Below are positions 23,762-32,789 of a stretch of 34,205 bases of DNA, piece by piece. Position 1 is the stretch's first letter; every line of letters begins with the position of its first letter. Source of the stretch: Bacillota bacterium (GTDB lineage Bacteria; Bacillota; Bacilli; Alicyclobacillales; SLC66); assembly GCA_026627345.1 (NCBI GenBank), contig JAPNUP010000113.1, forward strand, positions 1 to 34,205, in the 5' to 3' direction. A program made the position numbers and the translations under genes. The notes beneath the pieces are model-generated. The model ran no database searches. It was not told the DNA's origin and saw nothing but the letters and a program-made list of their open reading frames with translations.

Positions 23762-25309
23762 TTACGCGCCGCCGACTTCCGGGGTCGGTGCGGTCTGTTG
23801 CGATCCTCCCGCAGACCCTTCAGAAGCATCACTAAAGCGACTCGGCAACACGAATACGAATAGGAAACAAGCCACCGAGAGAACAGCCATGATGACAAAT
23901 ACATTGTGCAAAGCTCCTGCCAACACGCCGCGCAATTCCACTAACAGTGCTGTAGGTAGATGTTGTGCAAATTGCGGATTGACGAGGCGGTTGAGCGCAT
24001 CCACTGTACGACTGGCGGAAAGCGCAGGCGTCTGGGCGGTAGCTGCTAACGGGTGTGCTAACTGCGCGTTGAACCAACTGCCGAAAAAGACGACCCCGAT
24101 GGTTTGGCCCAAAGAGCGAACGAATTGATTAGACGCCGTTGCCGCCCCGCGCATTTGCCAGCCTACAGCAGACTGGACTAAAACAGTGAAGACAGTGAGC
24201 GCAAATCCGAACCCAAAGCCAAGCACTAACATGATCACGACCAAATCGATGTACGGCGTCGTAGCTCCCACCGTCGCTAACCAAATGCCACCGACGGTGA
24301 GCATCAGAGAGCCGAGAACGGCGGACCAGCGGGGGTTTAAGCGGAACATGATGCGGCCACAGATCGTCGCTCCGATCGGCCAACCGATGGACATCGGGGT
24401 CAGCGTCAAGCCTGCATTCGTTGCACTATGCCCCAAAATGCCCTGAATCCAAAGCGGCAAGTAGACGGTGATTCCGATGAGCACGCCGCTCGCTAGAAAA
24501 CTCGCGACATTAGAGATAGAGATCGCACGTAAAGCAAATAAGCGAAGTGGCAGCATCGGTTCAGGAGATTTTTTCTCCACCCATATAAAGATCACGAGCA
24601 GCATTGCCGCGACGATAAACAGCGAAATCTCGATGACCGAGTCCCACGCTAACTGTTGGCCACCGGATAAAAGGGCGTACAAGAGAGCCGTCATGGCGAC
24701 CGAAAAGGTCACGGCGCCTGCATAGTCGATGTGGTGCTTGCGCTTCTCGAAGCGCTCTTGCAGATACAAGGCGATGAGGAACATAGAGACGAGCCCAACC
24801 GGGATATTGATATAAAAAATCCATCGCCAAGATAGTGCGTCCACAAAGAAACCGCCCACAAGCGGTCCCAAGATCCCGGCAATCCCCCAGATCGCACTGA
24901 ATAGTCCTTGGATCTTCGCCCTTTCTTTCAATTCGTACAAGTCCCCAATAATCGTCAGCGTAATGGGAAAGACGGCGCCTGCGCCAATGCCCTGAAAGGC
25001 GCGAAAGGCGATCAACTGATCCATATTGCCAGATGCGCCTGACAAGATCGATCCGAGAAGAAAAATCGCCGTTCCGATCTGGAATACGCCTTTGCGACCA
25101 AAAAGATCTGCGAGTTTACCCCAGATCGGCGCCGTCACTGCGGAACTGAGCAAATAGACCGCGAACACCCAACTGATCAATCTGATGCCGCCCAGATCAC
25201 TCACGATCGTAGGCATAGCCGTACTGACGACCGTACTGTCCATGGCCGTCAAAAAAGTCGCCACCATCACGGCGATGGTGACGCTTCTGCGATTCGTTAC
25301 GTGCTGCAT
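23762..25309 (-). CDS. MFS transporter, DHA2 (EmrB/QacA) drug-efflux type
   Basis: A 515-residue proton-driven exporter with about 14 membrane segments. The N-terminal TFLTAMDSTVVSTAMPTI and motif A GKLADLFGRKG are diagnostic of the DHA2 group. GIGAGAVFPITLTIIGDLY carries the motif B region, and GPLVGGFFVDALSWRWIFYI motif C. It starts at ATG 25309 after GGGAGGT. It follows a small secreted-protein gene by 43 bp on the same strand and probably shares its promoter. The exported compound cannot be predicted. Confidence 0.92.
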   Translation of the reverse strand: MQHVTNRRSVTIAVMVATFLTAMDSTVVSTAMPTIVSDLGGIRLISWVFAVYLLSSAVTAPIWGKLADLFGRKGVFQIGTAIFLLGSILSGASGNMDQLIAFRAFQGIGAGAVFPITLTIIGDLYELKERAKIQGLFSAIWGIAGILGPLVGGFFVDALSWRWIFYINIPVGLVSMFLIALYLQERFEKRKHHIDYAGAVTFSVAMTALLYALLSGGQQLAWDSVIEISLFIVAAMLLVIFIWVEKKSPEPMLPLRLFALRAISISNVASFLASGVLIGITVYLPLWIQGILGHSATNAGLTLTPMSIGWPIGATICGRIMFRLNPRWSAVLGSLMLTVGGIWLATVGATTPYIDLVVIMLVLGFGFGFALTVFTVLVQSAVGWQMRGAATASNQFVRSLGQTIGVVFFGSWFNAQLAHPLAATAQTPALSASRTVDALNRLVNPQFAQHLPTALLVELRGVLAGALHNVFVIMAVLSVACFLFVFVLPSRFSDASEGSAGGSQQTAPTPEVGGA

Positions 25310-25352
25310 ATAGACCTCCCATGTTATGCGGCGAACTCAAGTGAGGAGACGA

Positions 25353-25799
25353 TCAGTGAGACGGTCTATCTTCCTGCACTGTCACTGTAATAGGCCCGTT
25401 GTACACGCCAAGACTAGCCCCGACCAACTCGTAGTCTGATTGATTATGAATGTACGCTTTCCATTGAGCCAGAGATGCAAAAACCGTTCGATTAGCAACC
25501 AACATGATGTGATGGTCGGGAAATGTGGCCACACCAAAATAGTAACGCTTATGATCTGGCGTCACAAACGTCTTGACGCTCACTTCAGTGGCATTTTCAA
25601 GAGACGCTAGAGCAGACAAACTGTCCAGTTCGGAACGATACGTCCATTTGGCTGGTGGTACCTTCAAATTATCGAATAGAGAAAGCGCAGGGGGTTGAGA
25701 AGTCTCTTTTGCAAATGCAACAGGCACGACCACCAGAAAGCCGACCAGCAGCGCAGCAAGACACAAACGGCACCGCTGCTTCATCATCCGCACACCCAC
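25353..25799 (-). CDS. Small secreted protein of unknown family
   Basis: A protein of at most 148 residues that I do not recognise. Residues about 5-30 form a signal peptide (MMKQRCRLCLAALL, then a hydrophobic run ending VAFA, cleavage likely before KETS), so the mature part of roughly 118 residues is exported. It contains aromatic strands such as YYFGVATF and HHIMLVANRTVF but no conserved cysteines. The start may be GTG 25799 (GGCAGGTG at 7 bp) or ATG 25787 or 25784. It precedes the DHA2 exporter, so a sensor or accessory role is possible but unproven. Confidence 0.62.
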   Translation of the reverse strand: MGVRMMKQRCRLCLAALLVGFLVVVPVAFAKETSQPPALSLFDNLKVPPAKWTYRSELDSLSALASLENATEVSVKTFVTPDHKRYYFGVATFPDHHIMLVANRTVFASLAQWKAYIHNQSDYELVGASLGVYNGPITVTVQEDRPSH

Positions 25800-25828
25800 A
25801 CCTATTCACCTGCCTTTTTACTTCTTAC

Positions 25829-25857
25829 ATTATGTATGCAAACTGGAGTTTTGACAA
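25829..25857 (-). promoter_or_regulatory. Promoter of the secreted-protein/DHA2 exporter operon
   Basis: On the minus strand -35 TTGTCA (25852-25857) and -10 CATAAT (25829-25834), both 5/6 matches, are 17 bp apart, about 30 bp before the coding start. Confidence 0.7.
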
Positions 25858-26040
25858 GAGACAATGCTTGGTCTCCCTTTCCTAGCGTGTTTCACCAACG
25901 CTCGCAGTGTGTTCCATAGAATTTACACGCTTTCTTCAAACGCTTGACATAAAGATGAAAAAACACTACCCTACGTACAGGCTATCATCCACAGATATTT
26001 ACATGAGTGGACAATTTTTTAGGTTTTGAGGAGGCTCGCC

Positions 26041-27264
26041 TTGAAAGAAGAGAGTGCATACTCCCCTTCACTGCTAACCCTATATACTGGACGATTCATA
26101 TCGATCGCTGGTGACAAACTTTATCTGGTGGCACTCACCTTTATACTTGCTCGCACTCACGCTTATGATTTGACCTTGCTGTGGTTGATCGGCTTGGTCG
26201 CCCCGCTTCTGATGCAGTGGTTTACAGGCTCCGTTACGGATCGTCTCGGCGCCAAAGCGACTGCCATCGGTGGTGAGATCATCTGCGCCGTTGCGACCTT
26301 GCTCATCCCGTTTGCCCTACACTCGAACTGGCTTTTCGTACTCGTTTTTATCAACGCCGCATCCGGTATCTTTCTGCAGTCGGCGCTACCTCCCATGGTC
26401 ACTCACTTGTCTCGTCAAGGCAATGCTCACGAGGTCAATTCGGTCCTCAGTACAGTCAGCTCTGCGGCGATGTTCGTAGGGCCGCTAGTCGGTGGACTTT
26501 TGACATTGCATAGCACCAGTTTGCCGTTCGTTTGTGAAGGTCTGTCTTTCATCATCTCCGCGTTCACGATCGCGTGGCTACGCTTCCCACAAGCGAAGAA
26601 ACAGGAGAATAGCTCTAAAGGTAAGGGCATCGGTGTGTTCTGGAGCGACGTCGCCATGGGCTTTAGCTATCTTCGCAACAACGCGATGCTACGCAAGATC
26701 ATCTGGATCTCTACGCTGTTGAACTTCGGGACAGGTGCGATCTCTGCCTATGAGGCGCTATTTGTAACCCAAGCCGTGCATCTCGGCGCTGGCGGCTATG
26801 GTAGCATTGTCGCGATCAACGGCATCGGTATGGTGCTGGCGGGGATGGCGAACGCGCGCTTTGCCAAGCGCTTTCGGCCGATTGTCCTGGTGCCTGCAGG
26901 CACTCTGATCCTCATGCTCGGATTCATCCCCTACGCCTTCTCGGTCAACCTGCCTATGCTATCGATCAGCGTCTTGATCGTCGCCACGGGTCTGATCACC
27001 TTAATGACTGCCATGCGTACCGTACGTCAGCAGACGATCCCAGTCGAGATCCAAGGGCGGATCATTAGCCTACAGATGGTGTTGCCGACTGCTAGTGCAT
27101 CCATATCTGTTCTAGCTGGTGGAGCACTGATCCCGTTTCTCCCGATTCGCACGATTATCATCGGAGCCGTAGCGATTCTCTTCATCTGTCTGCCGCTTGC
27201 GATCAGTATGTTTCGCCTAGGTACTGCACAGAACACAGCCCAGCCTTCGCAGGCCAGCGCGTGA
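26041..27264 (+). CDS. MFS transporter, MFS_3/macrolide-efflux-like
   Basis: A 407-residue 12-helix major facilitator protein of the MFS_3 type (relatives include MefA-like and EntS-like exporters). It begins with YTGRFISIAGDKLYLVALTF, and the cytoplasmic loop VTDRLGAKATAIGGE corresponds to motif A. A charged central loop (KKQENSSKGKG) splits the halves. The start is TTG 26041, chosen because TTGAGGAGG sits 6 bp before it. An upstream in-frame TTG at 26026 overlaps that site. Upstream, TTGACA at 25944-25949 is a perfect -35 but the -10 (TACCCT) is poor. Substrate unknown. Confidence 0.87.
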   Translation: MKEESAYSPSLLTLYTGRFISIAGDKLYLVALTFILARTHAYDLTLLWLIGLVAPLLMQWFTGSVTDRLGAKATAIGGEIICAVATLLIPFALHSNWLFVLVFINAASGIFLQSALPPMVTHLSRQGNAHEVNSVLSTVSSAAMFVGPLVGGLLTLHSTSLPFVCEGLSFIISAFTIAWLRFPQAKKQENSSKGKGIGVFWSDVAMGFSYLRNNAMLRKIIWISTLLNFGTGAISAYEALFVTQAVHLGAGGYGSIVAINGIGMVLAGMANARFAKRFRPIVLVPAGTLILMLGFIPYAFSVNLPMLSISVLIVATGLITLMTAMRTVRQQTIPVEIQGRIISLQMVLPTASASISVLAGGALIPFLPIRTIIIGAVAILFICLPLAISMFRLGTAQNTAQPSQASA

Positions 27265-27288
27265 GATGGCTCACACCCCGGTTTTCGC

Positions 27289-28299
27289 CTAGCCTAGCAG
27301 TCGCGAGACATGCGTCCACACCCGCTCATTGTCTTCGCGGGTTTTGATAGCCACGCGCCGGTAAGCCCCGTCTAACCCTTGAAAACTCGAGCAGTCGCGT
27401 AGCCAGATACCCACTTCTTGCAATCCAGTTGTGATACGCATAGCCGTGTCAGCGTCAGGAAAGCGTACCAAGAAAAAGTTCACTCCTACGGATTCTATCG
27501 CGAGTTGGGCGTGAGTTCCCCAAGTCGCTGCTATATAGGACTGTTCCCTGATCAACCAATCATGTGTCTGCGTTGCAAAAGTCTGATCCTGATAGGCCGC
27601 GACCGCTGCCGCTTGCGCCAGCGTATTGACACTCCAGCCGTCGCGATCGCTCTCGATAGCTTCGATCTCACTGGCGCGCCCGACCGCAAAGCCGAAGCGC
27701 AGTCCAGGGATGGCGTAGAACTTTGTCGCGGAGCGAATCACATAGAGGTGTTTAACATGCTGCGCCTCCTGAAGCAGGCTACAGCTTTCGTCGCCCGGCA
27801 CAAAGTCTATAAAAGATTCATCCAGTAAGACGGTGATCTGCCGCGCGCATAATGCCAAAACATGATCACGCAAGTCCTCGCGCGACCACACTTGACTCGT
27901 CGGGTTGTGCGGGTTATTGATCATCAGCATATCGCCTGGCGCAAGCTTTGCATGCAGGCTACTGAAAGGCACCCGATAACCGTCTTCGTCATGGGTAAGC
28001 GAAAGGCCTATCACTTCGTACCCGTGCCGTCTCGCGACCGCCTCATATTCGCCGAAAGCCGGGTGCAAGACGATGATCCGCGCTGGGTGCACGTGGCGTA
28101 GAGTTAGTTCTAGCGCCTCCATCGCGCCGTTGCCGCAGAGAATACTATTCTCGCAGATGCCAAAGCGTTTAGCCACGACCTCTTTCACTTGCCGGTGGCA
28201 GGCGTCCGGATAATGGACAATCGCAGGCAACGCATCTGTGATCGCCTGCCAAACGGACATCGGCGGGCCTATTGGATTGATATTCGCGCTACAATCCAC
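27289..28299 (-). CDS. cobD: Threonine-phosphate decarboxylase CobD (PLP, aminotransferase fold), N-terminus disrupted
   Basis: A class I/II aminotransferase-fold PLP enzyme that makes (R)-1-amino-2-propanol phosphate, the linker attached to the cobalamin precursor by CbiB. Motifs are DCSANINPIGPP, NNPHNPTSQ, LLDESFIDF, the PLP lysine in SATKFYAIPGLRFGF, and the carboxylate-binding arginine near RVAIKTREDN. GTG 28299 is the first usual start codon in frame. The conserved N-terminus (HGGTIFDYA) is encoded in frame upstream from 28356, yet no ATG, GTG or TTG precedes it. ATG 28384, in the ATGA overlap with cbiB, is out of frame because of five Gs at 28374-28378. The gene may be frameshifted, use an unusual start, or carry a sequence error. 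Confidence 0.82.
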   Translation of the reverse strand: MDCSANINPIGPPMSVWQAITDALPAIVHYPDACHRQVKEVVAKRFGICENSILCGNGAMEALELTLRHVHPARIIVLHPAFGEYEAVARRHGYEVIGLSLTHDEDGYRVPFSSLHAKLAPGDMLMINNPHNPTSQVWSREDLRDHVLALCARQITVLLDESFIDFVPGDESCSLLQEAQHVKHLYVIRSATKFYAIPGLRFGFAVGRASEIEAIESDRDGWSVNTLAQAAAVAAYQDQTFATQTHDWLIREQSYIAATWGTHAQLAIESVGVNFFLVRFPDADTAMRITTGLQEVGIWLRDCSSFQGLDGAYRRVAIKTREDNERVWTHVSRLLG

Positions 28300-28380
28300 G
28301 ATGTCTTGCCAATGTGTAGCGGTTTGTCGTGCATAGTCAAAAATGGTGCCTCCGTGAACGACGATCCTGAGTGCCCCCTA

Positions 28381-29343
28381 TCATGTCAAACTGAGGATAA
28401 CGCCTGCACCGGCGCAGATAACCAACAGCAACCAAGATACCAGACTAACTAACCGCGCCACGCGCTTGATGTCGGATGCCACGAGTGGCCGTGTAGCATC
28501 TCCCATGTACGCCCGCAGTGACACGACTCCGCCGTAACTGTTATACCCGCCTAAGCGAACGCCCAAAGCGCCTGCTACCATGGCTTCAGCCATTCCGCTG
28601 TTTGGACTCGGGTGTTTGCCTGCGTCTCGACGCATGATGCGCCAGGCGTTTTTGGCGTCGGCCCCCGTCAGCCAAACGGCCACCCACAACAGCAGCGCCG
28701 TGATGCGAGCCGGCAGATAATTGCACACATCATCCAAGCGCGCGGACGCCCAACCAAAGATGCGATACCGGTCATTTTTGTACCCGACCATAGAGTCGAG
28801 CGTATTGACCGCGCGGTACACCCATGCCCAAGGGGCACCTCCGACGGCTGCGAAAAGGGCGGGTGACACGATCGCGTCCACAATATTTTCCGCTAACGTC
28901 TCCACCGCGGCCCGCACGACTTCTTCCTCAGTTAAGTCTGCCGTGTCTCGGCCTACGATGCGCCCGACTTTGTCACGCGCCGCTGGCAAATCACCTCGCG
29001 CCAGGCAGCGATGCACATCGATCCCAGCGCTAAGCAGCCCTTTCCAAGCGATTGCCGTTGCGGTCAACCAGATCGCGATAACAGCAGACAACCAACCGCG
29101 AACCAAGGACAATTCGTGCAGGAGAAGCCAGACGATCAATCCAGAGAAAGTCGGAATCAACAGCGCCAGACACACACCAAACAGCCGGCGCACAAGTGGC
29201 CGGCTGTCGGCACGATTCCATCTTCTCTCCAACCATTTGATCAAGCGACCGATACCAATCACAGGATGAGGCAACCAAGCCGGATCCCCGATCACACGGT
29301 CAAGAGCGAGGGCAGCGGCTACGATATAGAAGCCGGAAAACAC
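28381..29343 (-). CDS. cbiB: Adenosylcobinamide-phosphate synthase CbiB
   Basis: A 320-residue membrane enzyme that joins adenosylcobyric acid to aminopropanol phosphate in late cobalamin synthesis. Family motifs are DRVIGDPAWLPHPVIGIGR (15-33), AAVETLAENIVDAIVSP, YRAVNTLDSMVGYKNDRY and RDAGKHPSPNSGMAEAMVAGA. Four to six membrane segments are present. The start is GTG 29343, with only a weak GAGG upstream. It lies 8 bp after the DinB-like gene and overlaps the likely original cobD start (ATGA), so the pair makes and uses the same intermediate. No cobalamin riboswitch and no other cob genes are in the window. Confidence 0.94.
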   Translation of the reverse strand: MFSGFYIVAAALALDRVIGDPAWLPHPVIGIGRLIKWLERRWNRADSRPLVRRLFGVCLALLIPTFSGLIVWLLLHELSLVRGWLSAVIAIWLTATAIAWKGLLSAGIDVHRCLARGDLPAARDKVGRIVGRDTADLTEEEVVRAAVETLAENIVDAIVSPALFAAVGGAPWAWVYRAVNTLDSMVGYKNDRYRIFGWASARLDDVCNYLPARITALLLWVAVWLTGADAKNAWRIMRRDAGKHPSPNSGMAEAMVAGALGVRLGGYNSYGGVVSLRAYMGDATRPLVASDIKRVARLVSLVSWLLLVICAGAGVILSLT

Positions 29344-29351
29344 GAAAACGA

Positions 29352-29813
29352 TCAGCCTCTAGAAATGAAGAAAGGCATCTCGGTCGCGCCGGCCATCCGG
29401 GCGTACACGAACATCTGACCTTTGTGATGCACTTCATGATCCTTCATTGCGCTCAGAAAAGCCAGTTTCGGCGCCTTCATCCCCATGAATGAAGCATCGA
29501 GAATCTCGTTTAGCTGATCGTCTGTCAAGCTCTCGTATACCTTCTTAGAAGCATCCGTATACTCTTGGACGATGCGTTTGACATCATCCATAGTGGTGAA
29601 TGCAGGGGACTCGGCACGAGTAAACTCCCCTGTCTGAATAGCCGTTAAGAAGAAATGGGTGGAGGTCACCATATGTACCGCCAATTTACCAAGCGTCAAC
29701 GCGCCTTCCCACGGGGCAAAGTCCACCTTCTCAGCATCCACCCGACCCAAAATGTCAGGAAGCACGGCCCGATGTCTCAACCAGTCTCCCATCATCGCTT
29801 GTACTCTTGTCAT
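29352..29813 (-). CDS. DinB family metalloprotein
   Basis: A 153-residue four-helix-bundle DinB/YfiT-type protein. The presumed metal histidines are H47 (LAVHMV) and H126 and H130 (DHEVHHKGQ), matching the three-His pattern. DinB proteins are thiol-dependent transferases or hydrolases in some cases, but most have no known activity, and this one cannot be assigned a reaction. It is the first gene in a line with cbiB and cobD and may be cotranscribed. A functional link to cobalamin is not evident. Confidence 0.82.
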   Translation of the reverse strand: MTRVQAMMGDWLRHRAVLPDILGRVDAEKVDFAPWEGALTLGKLAVHMVTSTHFFLTAIQTGEFTRAESPAFTTMDDVKRIVQEYTDASKKVYESLTDDQLNEILDASFMGMKAPKLAFLSAMKDHEVHHKGQMFVYARMAGATEMPFFISRG

Positions 29814-29901
29814 CAGCCATCATCCCTTCCAATCTTATAGCGTTTCTAGCATACTCTTGTTTACACGCATGGGCAACTTCCTACGCGCGCCGCCTAAACG
29901 G

Positions 29902-29941
29902 GCGAGAGGCCGCGGCCTCTTGTTGGGGCGCGACCTCTCGC
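29902..29941 (-). terminator. GC-rich hairpin region after pepF
   Basis: The 8-bp stem GCGAGAGG/CCTCTCGC (29902-29909 and 29934-29941) surrounds a 16-bp perfect palindrome AGAGGCCGCGGCCTCT (29905-29920) that shares bases with it, so two alternative folds exist. It lies 17 bp past the pepF stop. There is no U-tract, so termination by this structure is only plausible. Confidence 0.42.
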
Positions 29942-29957
29942 ATTTGGCAAATTCGAT

Positions 29958-31760
29958 TTACGCAAAACCTTTCTCCACTTCATCTACCAAGGTGCCCACA
30001 TAGGCCACTGCTTTTTTGATCGGATCTGCAGTCGACATGTCGACGCCCGCCAGTGCGATCAAATCCAGCGGACGCAACGTGCCGCCTGCACTGAGGGCTT
30101 GTAACCAGCGATCCACCGCAGGTTGCCCTTGTTCCCGGATATTCAGTGCGACTGCCGTCGAGATTGTAAGGCCCGCCGAATAGGTATACGGGTATAGCCC
30201 CATATAGTAGTGAGGCTGACGCATCCACGTCAAACGCGCACCATCATCGATTTCGGCCGCATCTCCCCAGAAGCGCTCCAGCAGCTCGCCTTTTTGTTCA
30301 GACAGTACTTTCGCCGTGATCGCCTTGCCTTCTTCCGCAAGCGCATAGACTCTGCGCTGCAGTTCAGCTTCGAGCAGATGCGTCACAAAATTGTGGTAGT
30401 ACGTCCCGAGCGACTGCAATGCGATCCACCGACGCATGCGGCGATCGTTCGTTTGCGCGAACAGGTGCTGCGCCAACAGTAACTCATTGAGCGTCGATGG
30501 CGCCTCGATAAAGTACATCGAGGGCCGAGTGTTGACAAGCCGCTGATGTCGCTGCGCGAAAGAAAAGTGACCTGCATGTCCTAGTTCATGAGCGAGAACA
30601 AAGGCGCCGCGCATGGTATCCGTCCACGTGATGAGAATATACGGATGGACGCCATACGGAGACGAGCAAAATGCCCCTGTGGACTTGCCGATATTGTCCG
30701 CATAGTCTACCCACCGATTAGCCAGCGCCGTTTCAATGACTTGACGATATTCAGGCCCGAGGACGGAAAGCGCATCAACGATCACCTGTCCTGCTTCCGC
30801 AATCGTGGTCTTTGGCGCATAATCGGCGTCGAGTGGCACTTTTAAGTCGCAGTGCTTCATTTTCGAAAGCCCTAACACCTGCTGGCGCACTTTGGCCAAA
30901 CGGCGCATATGTGGCGCCAACTCTGCCTGGATGATGTCCAGTTGGCGGTTATACATCTCTTTGGTCACCTGCTGCGGCTGCAACAACATATCCGTGACCG
31001 ACTCATACCCGCGCGCCTTCGCCATCGTGATCTGCCGTCTGACTTCGGCGCTGTACCCTGCTGCAAATGTGTTTTGATAACGTTTAAGGCCTTCGGTAAA
31101 AGAGTCGTACGCCTTATGCCGCAGTTCCGTATCCGGTAGCTGCTCGTAATGATCTTCATAGAGAGCAAGGGACATCGGATGCTCTTGCCCTTGGCTATCC
31201 GTAATCGGCGCGAACGTCATATCAGACGCTTTCGCACGACTATAGATCATGTACGGGGCACCGAAGACTGGCCCGAGTGCGGCTAGTAAACGTTCAGTGT
31301 CAGGTGATAACTGGTATGGTTTACGCTCTAGCAGTTCTTGCAAATGTTTGTGAAAGTCCCCTAAGCCAGCTTCTTCTTGTCCGTAGCGCTCAATCGTCCC
31401 ATCTGGCAATGCGAGAATCTCTGAGTCAATAAAAGACAGTGCTGCATGAATGCGTGCCATCACACCACTCAGACGTTCGGAATCGGACTGTTTCTCTGCA
31501 TCTGATCCGTCTTCGGATGAGCGCAGACTCGCAAACGTCATCACGCGCGTCAAGCGCAGCGACAGTTTCTCATGCGCTTCCAGACAAGCGAGCAAAACGC
31601 TGGCGCTTTGTCCAAGTTGCCCCTGGTACTTCGTCACCGTTGAGACATCCGCCTCTACGGCTGCCATCTCCTTCTCCCACGCTTCCTTCGTGGCAAATAA
31701 ATCTGCCAAGTTCCACGTCAATTCCACTGGCACTTGCGAACGCGATAATCTCGTAGCCAA
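29958..31760 (-). CDS. pepF: Oligoendopeptidase F (M3 family zinc peptidase)
   Basis: A 600-residue cytoplasmic metallopeptidase that trims short peptides. The zinc motif is HELGH (H391, E392, H395) with the third ligand E419 in FIEAPSTLNE. The N-terminal helical oligopeptidase-F domain covers about 115-185. The length matches the family (about 600). It starts at TTG 31760 with a strong AGGAGGT site at 7 bp. An extended -10 promoter lies upstream. It is monocistronic, with a hairpin in its leader (31778-31793). Confidence 0.95.
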   Translation of the reverse strand: MATRLSRSQVPVELTWNLADLFATKEAWEKEMAAVEADVSTVTKYQGQLGQSASVLLACLEAHEKLSLRLTRVMTFASLRSSEDGSDAEKQSDSERLSGVMARIHAALSFIDSEILALPDGTIERYGQEEAGLGDFHKHLQELLERKPYQLSPDTERLLAALGPVFGAPYMIYSRAKASDMTFAPITDSQGQEHPMSLALYEDHYEQLPDTELRHKAYDSFTEGLKRYQNTFAAGYSAEVRRQITMAKARGYESVTDMLLQPQQVTKEMYNRQLDIIQAELAPHMRRLAKVRQQVLGLSKMKHCDLKVPLDADYAPKTTIAEAGQVIVDALSVLGPEYRQVIETALANRWVDYADNIGKSTGAFCSSPYGVHPYILITWTDTMRGAFVLAHELGHAGHFSFAQRHQRLVNTRPSMYFIEAPSTLNELLLAQHLFAQTNDRRMRRWIALQSLGTYYHNFVTHLLEAELQRRVYALAEEGKAITAKVLSEQKGELLERFWGDAAEIDDGARLTWMRQPHYYMGLYPYTYSAGLTISTAVALNIREQGQPAVDRWLQALSAGGTLRPLDLIALAGVDMSTADPIKKAVAYVGTLVDEVEKGFA

Positions 31761-31805
31761 TATCCTTACCTCCTCGCATTGTCTTTCGACAATCGAACTA
31801 TCTTG

Positions 31806-31814
31806 ATTATATCA
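31806..31814 (-). promoter_or_regulatory. Extended -10 promoter of pepF
   Basis: The minus strand reads TGATATAAT, a perfect extended -10 (TGnTATAAT), about 45 bp before the pepF start. The -35 region is poor, as often found with extended -10 promoters. Confidence 0.6.
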
Positions 31815-31871
31815 AATCCTCGTCCGTTTTGTGCTGCATTTCTTACGCAGAGAGGGAAAGAATTTGTTCAC

Positions 31872-32789
31872 TCATGCCTGCGCTCGCGCCTGCCATACGA
31901 TGCCTATGACCACCAGGGCCATGCCGACAAAAGAAGGCCACGCGGGCAACTGATTGGAGACCAAAAGGAGGCTAAGCACAAGCGTCCATACGATCTCCAT
32001 CGCCTGCGTGGCTTCCACACGGGCCAGCAGATGCGAATCAGCGCGTGCGTGATCCGTCGCTGTAAAAAACAGTAGAGTTGCTAGTAGCCCTGAGAATACG
32101 GCCACTCCCGCAGATTGAGTGATTTGACTGATCGGCGGCCAGCCAGACGTCAGGTAAGCGATCACCGAAAGCAGCAACCAAAACGGCAGACTCGCGATCG
32201 TCATGCCGAGTATCCGTTCCGCGGCAGACCAAGTACCGGCGCATAATGCCATCATCTTGCGGTTGCCAAGTGGATAGGCGAATGCGGAGACGACCACTGG
32301 CAGCGCCGCCAGCCAGGTTTGATGCCCACCTCGAGTAGCGGCTTGCTGCTCCTCGATTAACAGAATGCCAGCGAGCATGACGCCCGACCAGCGCAGACTG
32401 CGCCACGGAATGCGCTGGCGCAACCTGGCATCCACTGGGTTCCTAAAGAGCGGTGAGAGTAAGGGACCGGCAATAATGGTGAGCTGAAATGTGCCTGCAA
32501 CAGCCCAGGCAGGCGCGTAATCTGAAGCGAAACAAAGCGGAGCATAGAAAAGTCCGAATCCCACTGTACTCCACAGCACCCAGCGACGCCAGGCGCCCAC
32601 CATCTCCGTGAGCAAAAGCCGATGCCGCCCGCTGCGTACTGTCACGATCAGGAACAGGGGCAGCATGAACAAGTAGCGTAAGGACGCGCTCCACAGGAAA
32701 CTTCCGCCCGCTAGACTCATACGTGCGTTTAGCACATAGGTGGCTGAGAAAAAGACTGCAGCCACGATACCGAGTAACACCGGTCGCAT
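31872..32789 (-). CDS. DMT family transporter (EmrE-like multidrug efflux type)
   Basis: A 305-residue drug/metabolite transporter with about ten helices arranged as two repeats. Landmarks are SATYVLNARMSLAGGSFLWSA split over residues 15-35, LCFASDYAPAWAVAGTFQLTI and the C-terminal half SHLLARVEATQAMEIVWTL. This resembles the EmrE-type multidrug resistance efflux family rather than classical EamA. GGAGGTG lies before ATG 32789. The gene is alone on the strand, and TATAAT at 32848-32843 may be its -10. Substrate unknown. Confidence 0.85.
   Translation of the reverse strand: MRPVLLGIVAAVFFSATYVLNARMSLAGGSFLWSASLRYLFMLPLFLIVTVRSGRHRLLLTEMVGAWRRWVLWSTVGFGLFYAPLCFASDYAPAWAVAGTFQLTIIAGPLLSPLFRNPVDARLRQRIPWRSLRWSGVMLAGILLIEEQQAATRGGHQTWLAALPVVVSAFAYPLGNRKMMALCAGTWSAAERILGMTIASLPFWLLLSVIAYLTSGWPPISQITQSAGVAVFSGLLATLLFFTATDHARADSHLLARVEATQAMEIVWTLVLSLLLVSNQLPAWPSFVGMALVVIGIVWQARAQA

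Noticed and set aside
28721-29269. A 182-codon open frame on the plus strand
   Set aside because: It is antisense to cbiB, whose motifs are unmistakable. The translation is Ser/Arg/Thr rich, as expected of a shadow frame.
29814-29957. A cobalamin riboswitch before the dinB-cbiB-cobD genes
   Set aside because: The 144-bp gap is too short for the full element once the pepF 3' hairpin is counted, and no B12-box-like sequence was found.
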